Below are positions 53,514 through 64,000 of a stretch of DNA of 64,000 nt, in pieces (the first letter of the stretch is position 1; every line of letters begins with the position of its first letter). A program made the position numbers and the translations under genes. The notes under the pieces are model-generated. The model had not been told where the DNA came from. It ran no database searches and saw only the letters and a program-made list of their open reading frames with translations. This DNA is from Corynespora cassiicola (lineage: Eukaryota > Ascomycota > Dothideomycetes > Pleosporales > Corynesporascaceae). The stretch lies in the NCBI GenBank assembly GCA_022059125.1, contig JAEUWY010000003.1:1-64000 (forward strand). The letters are read 5' to 3'.

Positions 53514-55760
53514 TTATCTTGACGAGCAAAGTTCGAGCAGTTCACAAGAGTCTGGCGCTACTCCCCTAATTTGCTCGTCGTCCAGACTTTCGAACGTATA
53601 CTGTAGCTCCAGATTGTTTCGAAACAATATCATCATCTCAAAATGGTCCAAAGCTTTGCCAATCTGTCGTAAGAAACTCCCTCTTTCTTGATCTAGCCGA
53701 GTAAGAAAGCGAGAGAAATGCGGCTCGGATACTCTCTCGACACTGCGTCCGTCAGTTAGAATACATACTATGTCATGGGCATACCTAGTGTCCGTCAATC
53801 CATCCATTTCTTCGATTAAGAGGAGTATACTACTTGAGAACGTAGAAGCTAGGGACGCCCAATTGCGACCCTTGCGGAGATTGTTCTTAAGCTTCTCCCG
53901 ACTGGATGTATTTTGCGAATTTTTGTATGCCTCGAATAAGAGATCATCCAACGCCAAAGTTTCGACCCTCTGCATACGCGGCTCATTGTCATCTCTCGTT
54001 CTCAAGCCACGCTTACTCAAGTGGACTGCCTTCAACTCATCGCGTCGCTCCACCAGTCGAACCAGATGAAGGCGTCGTATTACCGAACAGCCAGACTTTG
54101 CACGTTCAACGCTATCTAGCGCTTACACGCGTTCCGCGATAGTATTGCTCTGGCAGAGAATATGCTTTAGACCCCCCTGCCGGATGAAAAGGCACAGATC
54201 ACGGAGCTGTATCAACGCCCCTGGACTTGATATAGTATCGAACAGCTTATCGAGTACAGATTTTGTACTTTGGTCGATCCGCTGGGGGAATTCCGTATCT
54301 TTGCCCGTCCGAAGGCGTTTTTTTGTGTCCTGGGCATGCGAAACGTCGCCTTTTCGTTTGGAGGGTACGTAGAAGCCTGCCGCAGTGAGAACATTTTCCC
54401 CGCATTTGGAATTGCACCACGTGTAATCCCTCAGCATCTCTGGCGCATCACTGAATTCGACGTTTACAGATTCCGCAATGTTGGGGCCCATGTTAATCAC
54501 TTGGTGATACACGTTCCGATGCGTGAAAATCATCTCTCCCGGAAGACAGTAGTCCACAAAGTACTCAATCTCCCATTGCTCCAGTAGAGATGGCGACACC
54601 AGACAGTTCAAATGACGGATTTTCTGCGAGCATTTTCGGTGTGTATGACCATATAGATCTTGCAAACGCTTCTCAAAAGCATCCTTTTCCCAGGGGGGGA
54701 CAAACAGCCATGCTTTGGACGCGCCGTCGAGTAACAAGTTTACGGATCCGAGCTCTGCGTCCTCGACATGAAGCGGCGATGGTGTCATTGCATGCTGACT
54801 GATGTACCAATATGCGGTGTTGATGCCAGGCAGGTTGCCATTGTTCCTTCGTCGAAGTCTCTCTCCTGCATCAACATATGGAATATAATCGGACGGCATA
54901 GGTACAGGGCCAACAAAATAGCGTAGTTGGCATTCAGGTGGATGATCAAATACGCTTTGGAAGCATTCGCGAAGCTGATCTTGAGTTGGCGCGGCCCATT
55001 GGCTGGTCAGGGCTGGAAACTTGAAATCCTCCGAGACTTGTCGTGCAGTTACCTTATGGCCATCCTTCTGGTAGATCGTCCCATGCATGTAATCTCTGCT
55101 TGGCTTCTGTGCTTTGGACAAATCAGGACATACATAGTCATCTATGTTGAACTTTAGATAACACTGGTCGGGTACTTTTTTTGCCATGTTCTCCAGGGAT
55201 ACGGCCATCGCGCCTCGCATGTTCTCCATCTTCAAGTTAATGGTAGATTCTATGGCCTGTCTTTTTGAATAGTTTCTGGGTTGGAGGCTGTTACTTTTGT
55301 TCCTTCTGCCCTCATCGTTTTCGTCCTCATCTTCGTCCTCATCTTCATCCTCATCTTCATCCTCATCTTCATTATTGATGACTTCGTTTTTGTTGTTGCC
55401 GTCACTATTGTCGCCATTGTCGCCGCTGTCCCCCTTGTCAGCGGCTTTGTCATTATCAGCGATGTCGCCTCTAAGGCGCTCTTCCTGTTCTTCCTGCTGT
55501 GTGTCGGAAAAAGCGGTTTGTCGTGTAATGTCGAGAGCGGAATAATTATTATCTACCTCTTCTTTAAGGTTCTGAGCATCCTTTATAATTGTTTCGAGGA
55601 TTTTTGAGGATTTTCTAAGGTCATACTCCACTCGTGCAGTCCTAGTCGCATGTTGTTCTTCTCCATTAGACGGTAGCAGTGATGTGGAACGTTGAACTTG
55701 TGTCAATTCGCTGAGTAGTTTTCTGGTGCGGCTAATGAGACCACGAACCTTTTCGTTCAT
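53514..55760 (-). pseudogene. JmjC-domain protein with in-frame stop
   Basis: Read from ATG 55760: a coiled-coil N-terminus, an acidic (ED)n run near residue 140, then a JmjC domain at about 240-430. Likely iron and 2-oxoglutarate ligands are in TPSPLHVEDAELGSVN (H-x-E) and GEMIFTHRNVYHQVINMG (distal His), as in KDM4/JHDM oxygenases. A CxxxC pair follows (WCNSKCGE). A TAA at 54123-54125 ends the frame after 545 residues. The same frame stays open for another 203 codons with protein-like sequence (ALDDLLFEAYKNSQ, ILLLIEEMDGLTDTR), so the stop looks like a point nonsense mutation, or the gene ends there and a remnant follows. The catalytic domain is complete upstream. Confidence 0.72.
55318..55376 (-). 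repeat. Acidic-codon microsatellite in JmjC gene
   Basis: Alternating GAT/GAG-type codons (TCATCTTCATCC on the plus strand) encode a Glu-Asp tract of about 18 residues. It is probably length-variable. Confidence 0.75.
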
Positions 55761-56300
55761 TGTCGGTACTGTCCTGCAGATGTGGCCCTTTTCAACTATT
55801 AAAGCGCTTTGAAACCTGCCAAGCCGGCCAATGGCAGATCATTTTGCCGGTCCAATACTATTTTGCTTGACGGAACCCAAATGTTGGCCACGCGAGGTGG
55901 ACCTGGATAGTGAGCCCTAATATGTATATACGTATGATTCTATCGAAGAAATAACAAATATGGAGTATGATTCAAAACTATCCCGTATAATTTAAAGGCA
56001 ACTAAGCTATTACGGGAGGCTGTTGCGCCTCCGGAAGCTGTGAAAAGAATGGCAATATGACGCTGAAGGCTTTAAGTCGAGCTCAGCGCCGCTGCAGAGC
56101 ACGTGACTTAACTAAGAATAACGATAGAACTTTACATGTCGTGATTATAACATAAAGGGAAGTCGCAGTGTTATCAATACTTCGCGGTGATAAAAATATC
56201 TCCAACAATTTTTTGCGCGAACAATTAGCTTATAGACTACGTTAATCACATATTCGAAGACGCTAAACTAGCCACATATTCGAGCTGAAAGATCAACGTA
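55761..56300. other. Intergenic between JmjC and next gene
   Basis: No coding frame recognised. It includes upstream sequence of the JmjC gene. Confidence 0.45.
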
Positions 56301-57361
56301 TTAAAACACATCAAGAACCCTGGCTGAATCAGATTTCACAGATTCAAACCGTTTGCGGAGTTCTCTATTCTCTTTTTCTAGTTTCTTCACCTTCTCCTCC
56401 AAATTTTCTATGCGGGCAATTTGCCCATCACGAGATTTTTGCTGGCTTTTGCGGTTGTTTTTAAGCCTTTTTTCGTATTTTTGCTCCAGCACGTTATATT
56501 CTTGCCTTAAGTCGCCGAGACAATTATCGCCAAGGCTGCACAGGTCACTATTGATCTTTGAGAATCTTTGCAATCATACCGTTTGAGAAAAGATGAAAAC
56601 GTTTGCTCTAAATCAAAGGGCAAATCATCCCTGCCAGAGTCGGGAAATCCGAAGCATTTTTTCACATCAGTTGCAAACAGCCCTGCAACTATAATTTCGT
56701 CTTTCTCAACAGTGCAAATTGGAATCAGAAGCTTTCCCCCAAGCATCTTCCGCATCGTTGGTGGGAGCAGTAACTGTAAAAAAGCTAGTCCTGATGGTCC
56801 ATAAATAGAGCCGATTATGTGTACCCGGGTTATCTTTGTGACGGGGTAGATTAAATCCCGGTCGATAACAGTTTGTTGATATTTGAAGAGGGCAGATGAA
56901 TCTTCTGAAAAGCGGTCTGGGAAAGATACGGTAAAGCCTTTGTGGATGAAAGCAGTATCCGCTCCGAAAGATGTTTGTGGTGTTGCCGGAATGCAGAAAA
57001 TAACTACTGGATGCATAGGGATGAGTGATGTACTAAACGGGCGGTAGGTCATACCTTTCATGGGGATATCGGTCCATGTGGCACTCTTTCCAATTTTTAC
57101 ATCATATTCATGAATATTCTCTAGGCTAATGGCCTCTGATGTAGGATCTTGTTCGTGCTCGGAATTCGACTGCAAATTATGTTAGTGAAAACAAAATTGT
57201 AGGAAGCCGACGAACCATCCAGTCATCTTATGTTTCATATCAGTCCAGTGAAGAAGATAGAATGGATGACGTTCTGAGGTTAAAGAACGTTTGACAACTT
57301 TTATATATCTCTGGGCTCTATTGGATGGGAACTTATCGGGCAGGTACCTCGCGGTAAGCAT
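56301..57361 (-). CDS. Unknown protein with C-terminal coiled coil
   Basis: Three exons (57361-57212, 57169-56580, 56535-56301) join in frame to 324 residues; introns are 42 and 44 nt. The first intron uses a weak GTCGGC donor, so that join is less certain. The middle has beta-rich, hydrophobic sequence (HPVVIFCIPATPQTSFGADT, KLLIPICTVEKDEIIVAGLF). The last 70 residues are a strong basic coiled coil (ENLEEKVKKLEKENRELRKR). Coding look continues upstream of Met 57361 (ADFSDDHSER), so the true start may be further up. The family is not recognised. Its neighbour is a bZIP gene, also on the minus strand. Confidence 0.5.
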
Positions 57362-57386
57362 CCTTTCTGAATGATCATCAGAGAAG

Positions 57387-57674
57387 TCAGCTGTGGCTGG
57401 GAGGATCGTAGGATGGTGAGTTTACATGAGACATGTGAGCTATGAAGCAGCTAATGCTGGCATTTTTCCTCGTATTGGATTTTCCCAACATCACTAGTGT
57501 GCCACTGGGTTTGACTGTTGAGAATTCTTTAATTTCGGGTCCAATTTTGACCGCCTGGTGATTCACGCTCCCAAAAGCCCTGGATTTTACGACGAATAGA
57601 GTATCATTCTTCAACCGCATTGTATAATATTCTTCCGTAATTACAGGGCAAGTCTCCATTATTATTTCGCTCAA
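57387..57674 (-). CDS. Hypothetical ORF, 95 residues
   Basis: Protein-like frame (EEYYTMRLKNDTLFVVKSRA, VKIGPEIKEFSTVKPSG). It may be an upstream exon of the gene at 56301-57361, but I found no splice join that keeps the frame. No domain. Confidence 0.35.
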   Translation of the reverse strand: MSEIIMETCPVITEEYYTMRLKNDTLFVVKSRAFGSVNHQAVKIGPEIKEFSTVKPSGTLVMLGKSNTRKNASISCFIAHMSHVNSPSYDPPSHS

Positions 57675-57758
57675 GGGTTTCCTCGGAGGTATCTAAATAT
57701 CGCGTTTCTAATATGATACACAGAAACTTGGCAAATTTCGAGACAAATGAACATTCTC

Positions 57759-58274
57759 CTAGTGCAAACCCCAATATGGTGCATATGTAGGTCCAATAAA
57801 AGTAGCCGTTGACCCTGCTCGGTTCTCTATATTCCCCTCGATTTGTAGTGAACCGTTCGGAAAAGAACCTTCTGAAGAGCTATAAGGTTGTTGTAGCCAG
57901 GAGTCAGGATGGGTTTGCTGAAGAGAAGGGTGATGCAACAGCCTAGCTTTGCCTCCTACCAAGGCAGCACATTCTTGATTTTTCTGCTCCAGTTCCCATT
58001 CCAGCTGTCTTATACGTTGCAGAAGCTGTCGATTTTGTTCATCCACTTTCCTCGCAGCCTCTTGAAGCTCTTTTCCGGCTTGGACACCCTGTTGCTCGTA
58101 TAATTGAACCTTGCTTTCTAGCTCCGACACATATTCACGTCTTTTTCTCCGCGAGTTCTGTTGATTCTTACGAATTCGGGCTAAATTCTAGAAATTCATA
58201 AGTTTTGAGAAACAAGATTTGACTTTTCTGCTCACTTCTTCGTGTGATTGTGATTTGGTTCTTTTGGGTCGCAT
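57759..58274 (-). CDS. bZIP transcription factor (small)
   Basis: Two exons (58274-58236 and 58187-57759, intron 48 nt) give 155 residues. MRPKRTKSQSHEE leads directly into the basic region RIRKNQQNSRRKRREY, which carries the N-x7-R bZIP signature, followed by a leucine-zipper-like coiled coil (ELESKVQLYEQQG, AARKVDEQNRQLLQRIRQLE). The C-terminal 50 residues are polar and disordered. This is the short fungal bZIP type with GVQAG after the zipper start. It is expected to bind DNA as a dimer in the nucleus. Confidence 0.85.
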
Positions 58275-58455
58275 GATAGGTAGGAAGATCAACAGCGTTT
58301 AATACGAGCAGAAACTGACAGTATGATTATCGGGAATGCGACAGATTATTTATCTAGCCACCCTATTACGTTGTCTGTGCGCATAATCAGGGGGTAGTTC
58401 TGATTCCAACAGCGCTACCTCGTTTAGGCATGTACTTCGTGACATCTACTAGCAA

Positions 58456-58470
58456 GGGGGGGGGGGGGGG
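58456..58470 (+). repeat. G15 homopolymer
   Basis: Fifteen consecutive G residues in non-coding sequence upstream of the bZIP gene. Length may be unreliable. Confidence 0.85.
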
Positions 58471-58780
58471 CGGTTGAGTGTCCAAGAAGAGCTAGCTTGT
58501 GATAGGATTCGAATCATATTATCCAACGATTTTTCTAGATATTGCGTCCGACCAGATGGCGCATCCAGGCCAACAGAAAAAAAGCCGAAATAACTTTATG
58601 CGATGATAAAGCGATTGAAGAGATTACATATTTTCAAAGTAAACGCCAAGGTTTCAAATGCATGGAAACTGCAGTAACATTGTATCTAGCATGGATGCAT
58701 ATGAAAAGTCTCATTCACTTGGTTTTTTGCAAAAAAACCACTTTCTGTCTACTGGACAATTCAGCTTCGTTGGCTTATGG

Positions 58781-59080
58781 CTAAAAGTTTCCTGCGACCA
58801 GATGACCTATCCCAATTCCAACGGCTGCAGATATTCCCCAAAAGACCCAATTCTCTTCAGGATAGTGGTAGAGGACAGCCAAATAACACGCCAGCGTAAC
58901 AAGAAAATAGAATGAAGCCATTCGAAAGTACAAGTGAAGTCCAAGCGCGATGCTTAAGACAGCAGCAGCAGTTTCTGGGCCTGGATAGGAATTCAGTATT
59001 GTTCCAATTTAGAGAGGGGTTAACATACGGATCATAATGATGAAGAGGATCGTATTGATGGAATCCAGTGTACTTTCCAT
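58781..59080 (-). CDS. Small three-span membrane protein, 83 residues
   Basis: Two exons (59080-59029 and 58980-58781, intron 48 nt, GT-AG) join in frame. Hydrophobic segments: SINTILFIIMI at the N-terminus, MASFYFLVTLACYLAVLYH in the middle and WVFWGISAAVGIGIGHLVAG at the C-terminus. No family is recognised. Too short for ORF-only detection, but the clean splice and membrane pattern support it. Confidence 0.5.
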
Positions 59081-59376
59081 GCCATAGCATGTGGAGTAAT
59101 GAATCTTAATTTTTCCAGAAAGAAAAGAGTGCAGAAAGGCTTTATAGTGCAAGTAAGATAAAATTGACCGATGGCTGCTCCACAACCAACACGAATTCAT
59201 ATTATACATGTTGCAGATAGATGGTTGGGGACGCTTAGGCCAGGGGGATTGGGAACGCCACAAAACGAAAGAATCTTCCCTGAGACTATTACAAGGTCAT
59301 GGGGGGTTCCTAGGAACTTCAGAAGTAGTTGGATATGTGCATACTATTCTTTCTGTACCCGAAACGCCTCATTGTC

Positions 59377-60030
59377 TCAATCCTTTACCGACCCATCGTG
59401 CTCAGGTTGACCGAAGTCGATGTTAATGTCGCCTTGGTCCCAAGATATTCCATCAATGTTAACATATATGAGCGGAAGTTTTTCGTTTTTTTCTCGCTCC
59501 ATGATAACTTTTATACCGCCACAGAAACGATCAAATGACAAAAGCTTGCCTTCATAACTCTCCCCTTCCATTGATACTGTGATTCTGGATCCAACATTGC
59601 CTGAGAGACGCAGATGAAGGATAGATCGGGGGTCTCTCTCTGAGGGAAGTAGATCGTTTGCCTCCTTTCTTAAAAAGTCCCGAAGGCCTTCTAAGACCGG
59701 CCTAATGTTCCCAACATTTCCCTTGACATTCGAAAGTATGCCAGAAACTTGTTCCATAGCACTGGTGATGGAACAAGAACAGTAGTATCCGATACCGTAG
59801 TCTATTGGCAAGCCGATAGTGTAGGCCAACTGTTTTCCTATCTTGACCTCCCCATTTTCCCCTGATTCGTAATCCCAGGAGGATTTTATCTGGCTGATGG
59901 ATGGAGGAGGAGGAGGAGGAGCAGGAGGAGCAGGAGGAGCAGGAAGAGGACCGTGTGAACACATCTTACTAAAACTTGTTAGTAAATCACAGAAATGAGA
60001 AAATACACCATACCTTGAAATTCTTAGCAT
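59377..60030 (-). CDS. Unknown protein with proline-rich N-terminus, 202 residues
   Basis: Exon 1 is 60030-60014 (MLRIS) and exon 2 is 59968-59377, with a 45-nt intron carrying a CTAAC branch. After MCSHGPL comes a run of Ala/Pro repeats (PAPPAPPAPP), then beta-rich globular sequence (IGKQLAYTIGLPIDYGIGYY, RSILHLRLSGNVGSRITVSM, LPLIYVNIDGISWDQGDINI). The family is unknown. Layout, size and intron density resemble the neighbouring orphans. Confidence 0.55.
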   Translation of the reverse strand: MLRISRYGVFSHFCDLLTSFSKMCSHGPLPAPPAPPAPPPPPPSISQIKSSWDYESGENGEVKIGKQLAYTIGLPIDYGIGYYCSCSITSAMEQVSGILSNVKGNVGNIRPVLEGLRDFLRKEANDLLPSERDPRSILHLRLSGNVGSRITVSMEGESYEGKLLSFDRFCGGIKVIMEREKNEKLPLIYVNIDGISWDQGDINIDFGQPEHDGSVKD

Positions 60031-60341
60031 GTACTATGAGACAGAAACGAACTGAAGATATCTCAATTTGTGCGGTATCTTCCCCTATTAATAGTTCCGT
60101 TTAGGCTTCGGTATGAACGACATCAGTAATAAAGATCTCAATCATCACGCAGAATTGATGGCAATCAATAATTTTCTTACAGGGAAATCCATGCATATAC
60201 AGTCAGACTGGTGTTGGAATGTGCTTGAGCCGGTCATGGATATCCAATCATCTGATGTCGATAGCGAGCCATGATCTGTCATTTACAACACAGAGATTCA
60301 TTGGCCCAGAAGATCCTGTTGCCTACATACCCCCTAATCCT

Positions 60342-60856
60342 TCATGCAGCCATGTCACTGCATGTCCATGTCGCCGAGTCTTTACGCGCTTCATTCATCT
60401 GATTTCGGAACTCGCCTTCGTCAAGTGCATAAACTTCAGGTAAAATATTGTCCCACTTATCCGCAGGGTTCTGCTCCTGTTCCCTGTCATATCGGACAAG
60501 AACCTTCCCGCACCACCCTTGTGCCACATAGAGCCTAGAGTACCCCCATTCTTGAACATCAGCTTTCCCGGGCCATTCCGAAGCTTCTTGTATGCCGTAG
60601 AAGATGAGAAGGAAGCAAGCAGATCGTTTAGGCTGGCATTCTTCTCCATCTGAGTCTGTGGTATCCGAAGAGATGCTAAATACGGCATCCTTCTTTCGTG
60701 AGACAGCCTGCTCAGATGGCTCGCGGGTCTCGACAGTGAACTCCTTAGTACGTAATGGACTCAAAGCTAATTAGTATGGATTGAACACGTGGAAAAACGG
60801 TCTTACTTGAAGTTATTTTTGGCAGATTTCTGACAAACCAAGGGAGAAAATTCCAT
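60342..60856 (-). CDS. Hypothetical protein, 155 residues
   Basis: Exon 1 is 60856-60807 (MEFSPLVCQKSAKNN) and exon 2 is 60759-60342, with a 47-nt GT-AG intron. A Ser/Asp-rich acidic segment (SISSDTTDSDGEE) precedes an aromatic region (YSRLYVAQGWCGKVLVRYD). No domain is recognised. The splice frame supports a real gene. Confidence 0.5.
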
Positions 60857-61050
60857 ATTTCCTGCTATGAACTGTGTAATGGTGTCGACAGGATGAAACG
60901 GTAGCAATTGATGTCAGGAAAGGTGGAGATTTAATGGGTTGGGCACGCAATGGTAGGGGATTATGCTTTCTTTATGTACGCTGCGTGGTGAGCACACCAT
61001 ACTTCAAAGATGCTCAATACATGACTTGGTGAAAAGAAGTGGAAACCGTA

Positions 61051-62112
61051 TCAAAATTCAAATAAATTGTTCCAGAATCTATCGATCTTGTCTCCGGTCT
61101 CCGTTTGCTCTTTGTCCAAAGCAGTACCCGAGCACATCAGATTTCCCGAGATCTCCTCTAGTTCATCCTGGCCGTTCTCAATACCAAATTGCTTCCTGCT
61201 TTCCAAATTCAAAAATCGCCTGTGACGCTTGATAATGGAGGTCTCAATCGCAAACACCAAGTCTTTCCTCGAAAGACTATGACCTTGAATTATGGTATCT
61301 GCCAGATTTTCCACCCATTGAGGTTCAAAATCCTTCCACCGTGACTCCCACTCCTTGTTATTCCGCAGCGCTCGTAGAAATATAGCCATAGCAGCTTCAA
61401 TCTGAAATTTCTCTGATTCAGAGGTGGTGTGGGTGTAAGCGTCGACGATATTTCGGATGAGCTGGGAAGCTTCGCGTGTGACAACCCAGTTTACTAGAGA
61501 ATCATCTACTAGATTGCAACCGTAGGCGAGAAACAATATGGCATTTCTTAAGCGCAGGTTGTGGTTTAACACCTTTAGTGGGTGTAAAGTTCTGTCTTTC
61601 TTAGTTACTGCATGGATTTGATCAGTTCGTGGGCTTACATTCGTCTAGAGATTTTATTGACTTCATGGCAAGGCAGATTAAGCAAAAGCGGGGAAAAGTC
61701 GACAGGGAGGTCTAGATAATCGCAACCTAAGAGACATAGAGGTATTCCGACTAAGTTTTCGATCTTCACTTCAGTGTCGCCTAGAAGCGACATTAATGAA
61801 GTGAGATTGCTTTTTGGTGTGGCTTTCTCGTCAAAGGGCTCTCTATCCTGGATTTCGAGCCCGCAGAACTCGACTATATGTTGCAGAACTGCGAGATTCT
61901 GGGCACAATGCTTCGGTGATTTTGTGAGAAAGAGGTCTTGAAAAGCCTCGTCGTCGAGAAAATATCGACAAACGTAAGAAACAGTATATTGTATATCTTT
62001 TCGTTCATCCTCAGAAAGGGACTTGAGAGTATCAGCTTATTGAAACCTAGAGCTACAGTAGACTTACCATCAACCGCTTTCCAAGCTCTTCAAACTTCTG
62101 AGAGAAATTCAT
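61051..62112 (-). CDS. Hypothetical alpha-helical protein, 322 residues
   Basis: Three exons (62112-62068, 62021-61639, 61591-61051) with introns of 46 and 47 nt join exactly in frame. Starts MNFSQKFEELGKRLM. The whole protein is predicted helical, with Leu/Cys-rich stretches (NLVGIPLCLLGCDYLDLPVD, LRNAILFLAYGCNLVDDS, FQIEAAMAIFLRALRNNKEW). No family is recognised. It could be a small HEAT/ARM-like or fungal-specific protein. Confidence 0.6.
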
Positions 62113-62437
62113 GATATTGTAAAAGCTCGGAAGATCGAAATGGTTCAGATGAGCTGTGGGGAAAAAAGCAGTGGGGGATTATGACGGGAGGGTGATCGAG
62201 TGACACGAATTTGGTGGAATGGGTGGGCATATAAATAGAATGAAGTGCACGGCTCAGTGCGCCGAAAGGTAATTTCTTCATTCCGCACTTTACAACCGGG
62301 ATTCTAAGAATAGCGCTGAATTCAATAAGCTACAAAGCAAAAAGAAAACAAATTGTAATTACTACCTCCAGTGAAGCTGTCATGTTGAATTAGCAGCTCT
62401 AGATACATGGTGTCTTGCCATAGAAAGTTCAGCCATC

Positions 62438-62894
62438 TTATTCTATATCCGGCAGGTACGAATAGATCCGCTCTGCAGTCCCCAATGCGTCACGTACGTC
62501 TGTTCCCAACCTCTCCGTTGTATTTTTCAAATTGTCTTGTTCCGCCTCTATGCGTTTCAATGCGTCACGTACTTCTCTTCCTAACCTCTCCATTGTATCT
62601 TCCAACTTCTCTTGTTTCGCCTCTGTGTATTTTAAAGAAGTCATGATTGCAGAAATTTGTTGCTCTTTTTGCTGGTTTCGATGCTTTGAGCGGCTCGGAA
62701 GCCATATTCTCTTGATCATTCGCATAAACCAAGTGTTGTGAGGAGCTTTGTTATCAGCTCCATCGATGAGCTCGACTGGAACGGTTCTATGTGCTTTGTT
62801 AGTAATATCTTCGAGACGCATGCGATGACGCCTACTTTGTCTCCAGATTTGGGCCGGAGCTGGATCGTGTGGAAGAGACACTTGACGAACTCAT
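62438..62894 (-). CDS. Coiled-coil protein, 135 residues
   Basis: Exon 1 is 62894-62836 (MSSSSVSSTRSSSGPNLET) and exon 2 is 62786-62438, with a 49-nt intron carrying an ACTAAC branch. A basic linker (RMIKRIWLPSRSKHR) precedes a coiled coil with two tandem copies of a ~21-residue unit (ERLGREVRDAL and ERLGTDVRDAL). No known family. Confidence 0.58.
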
Positions 62895-63144
62895 GCTGTC
62901 ACCGTGGCTGATTAGCACGTAAAATCGAGGGCAAGGCAGTTATATAGGCCAGAGCTAAAGGGGGGCGCCTTGGCCCTGTAGCATGGATCAGGGGGAACAT
63001 CGTCTCTTGTAGTAAGAAAAAGACCACAATAAACTCAATTTGCGAATCGCAGCATTTAAAAAATTGTGCAAGGATATACATCATCGGAAGCTGAATTTCA
63101 AAAACAGTAGATAAGATTACCAATGAAAATGTGAGTGTCCATTT

Positions 63145-64000
63145 TCATAGTTCCACTCTCTCACTACACACGAACCCTCCATCTCGTAAGACTTCACGAT
63201 CTTTCTGGACAGGTACAAGATCTTTAATATCCCACTTGACAAATATAGGTTGTGAAGTATATTGCCTTGAAAATTGCGCGGCAGTCTTGAACGTGTTCTC
63301 CGGCATCAGTTCCTTCAATGTCGGCTCCCACTCTTGGATCCTATCCCAATCAATTTTCATTAGACTGGTTTTGTTCCCATCTAAACATACTAGCACTTCC
63401 GCAGTTACTGTGGAATTCTGTTCAATGTTCAACAGTTCCCTGATTGCCGTGATCTTGAGTCCCGAAGAGTGTACTAGGTTGACAGCGGTGGTCTCGGTTC
63501 GGGGTGATGTATCGTGCGATTGATAGGATTGGAGTTGGAGGCTTTCGTGCGACTGAGAAGGATGAAGGCTTTCGTGCGATTGAGGAGGGTGGGAGGGGTG
63601 AATTTGTTCGTGTGACTGAGAATGGTGAATGATATCTTGAGCGCTAGATTTATGTCAGCAAGGAATAGAACGAGATTATTTTCACCTTACTCTGTCTGGC
63701 CAAACGACTTCTCTGATCTGATTGCAGTCTCAAGGTCGCTTCGCGGTAGGACTCGACGAACTAGCTTGCATAGAAAGAGAGCAATATTCGTCGAGCATTC
63801 CAAAAGATTTATAGCCTTACTTTTATTAGTTTACGAAAATCCTCGGGGTGGATCTTACCAATGGATGCTGAGGGCTTCCGTGAATTATCAATTCAATAAG
63901 GATGACGGAAACAGTCGCCAGCGAAAATACAGTTAAAGGAACAACCGTCATTCTCCATTCGAGGCTGGTAAAAACGAAGATGCAATAGAATCCAATAGCA
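63145..64000 (-). CDS. Membrane protein with His/Ser-rich linker (5' end beyond window)
   Basis: Exons from the right edge: up to 63859, 63815-63691 and 63643-63145, with introns of 43 and 47 nt. The visible N-terminal part is hydrophobic (MTVVPLTVFSLATVSVILIE), so at least one membrane span is present. A cytosolic-looking segment (LCKLVRRVLPRSDLETA) follows. Then comes a linker with repeated SHE/SHD motifs (SHEQIHPSHPP, SHESLHPSQ, SHESLQLQ). A globular C-terminus (VTAEVLVCLDGNKTSLMKID) ends the protein. The family is unknown. The start lies beyond the window. Confidence 0.5.

Noticed and set aside
1..64000. tRNA, rRNA or a Starship captain (DUF3435) gene
   Set aside because: I looked for these and recognised none in the window. 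A covariance or profile search would be needed to exclude degenerate copies.

Overview
This is a gene-poor, repeat-rich accessory region of a filamentous ascomycete (Pezizomycotina). The evidence is short introns (about 42-64 nt) with GT-AG borders and CTRAY-type branch points, HET-domain and NACHT/NB-ARC receptors (NLRs), a Fot1/pogo transposon, a DUF3723 gene and CorA-like and JmjC proteins. The species cannot be named from the sequence.

Layout. 1-5476: a NACHT-ankyrin NLR on the minus strand, running off the left edge. 6140-7645: a frameshifted PD-(D/E)XK nuclease-like gene. 9447-13173: an intact HET-NACHT-WD40 (HNWD) receptor. 13787-15367: an intact PD-(D/E)XK paralogue. 16189-20897: a second HNWD receptor whose WD40 array is frameshifted. 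21522-22538: an unknown protein with a lysine-rich tail. 23804-27020: small genes (membrane protein, coiled coil, secreted protein). 27731-39750: a large palindrome. Each arm carries a PNP-NB-ARC-TPR NLR, and the loop carries a CorA-like gene. 39889-44356: small genes, including a nucleoside deoxyribosyltransferase-like enzyme and an F-box/ankyrin protein. 45215-45591: a broken precursor for Kex2-processed peptides. 46602-48454: a structurally complete Fot1/pogo transposon. 48640-64000: F-box protein, DUF3723 protein, JmjC protein with an in-frame stop, a bZIP factor and several multi-exon orphans.

How it fits together. Five NLR genes lie within 39 kb, so this is an NLR (allorecognition or immunity) cluster. 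Three points stand out. (1) Both HNWD genes are enclosed by a pair of ~60-bp inverted repeats, and one copy of the same repeat lies 384-421 bp upstream of the start codon of all three left-hand NLRs, although their domains differ. (2) The two PNP-NLR copies are identical wherever compared, except that one has exactly 15 more 41-residue TPR units; two small deletions in that array introduce a stop. (3) Every NLR array shows recent unit gain, loss or frameshift. NLRs together with DUF3723 suggest cargo of a giant Starship-type element, but no captain recombinase lies in the window. Exon joins were worked out by hand from splice signals and reading frame.
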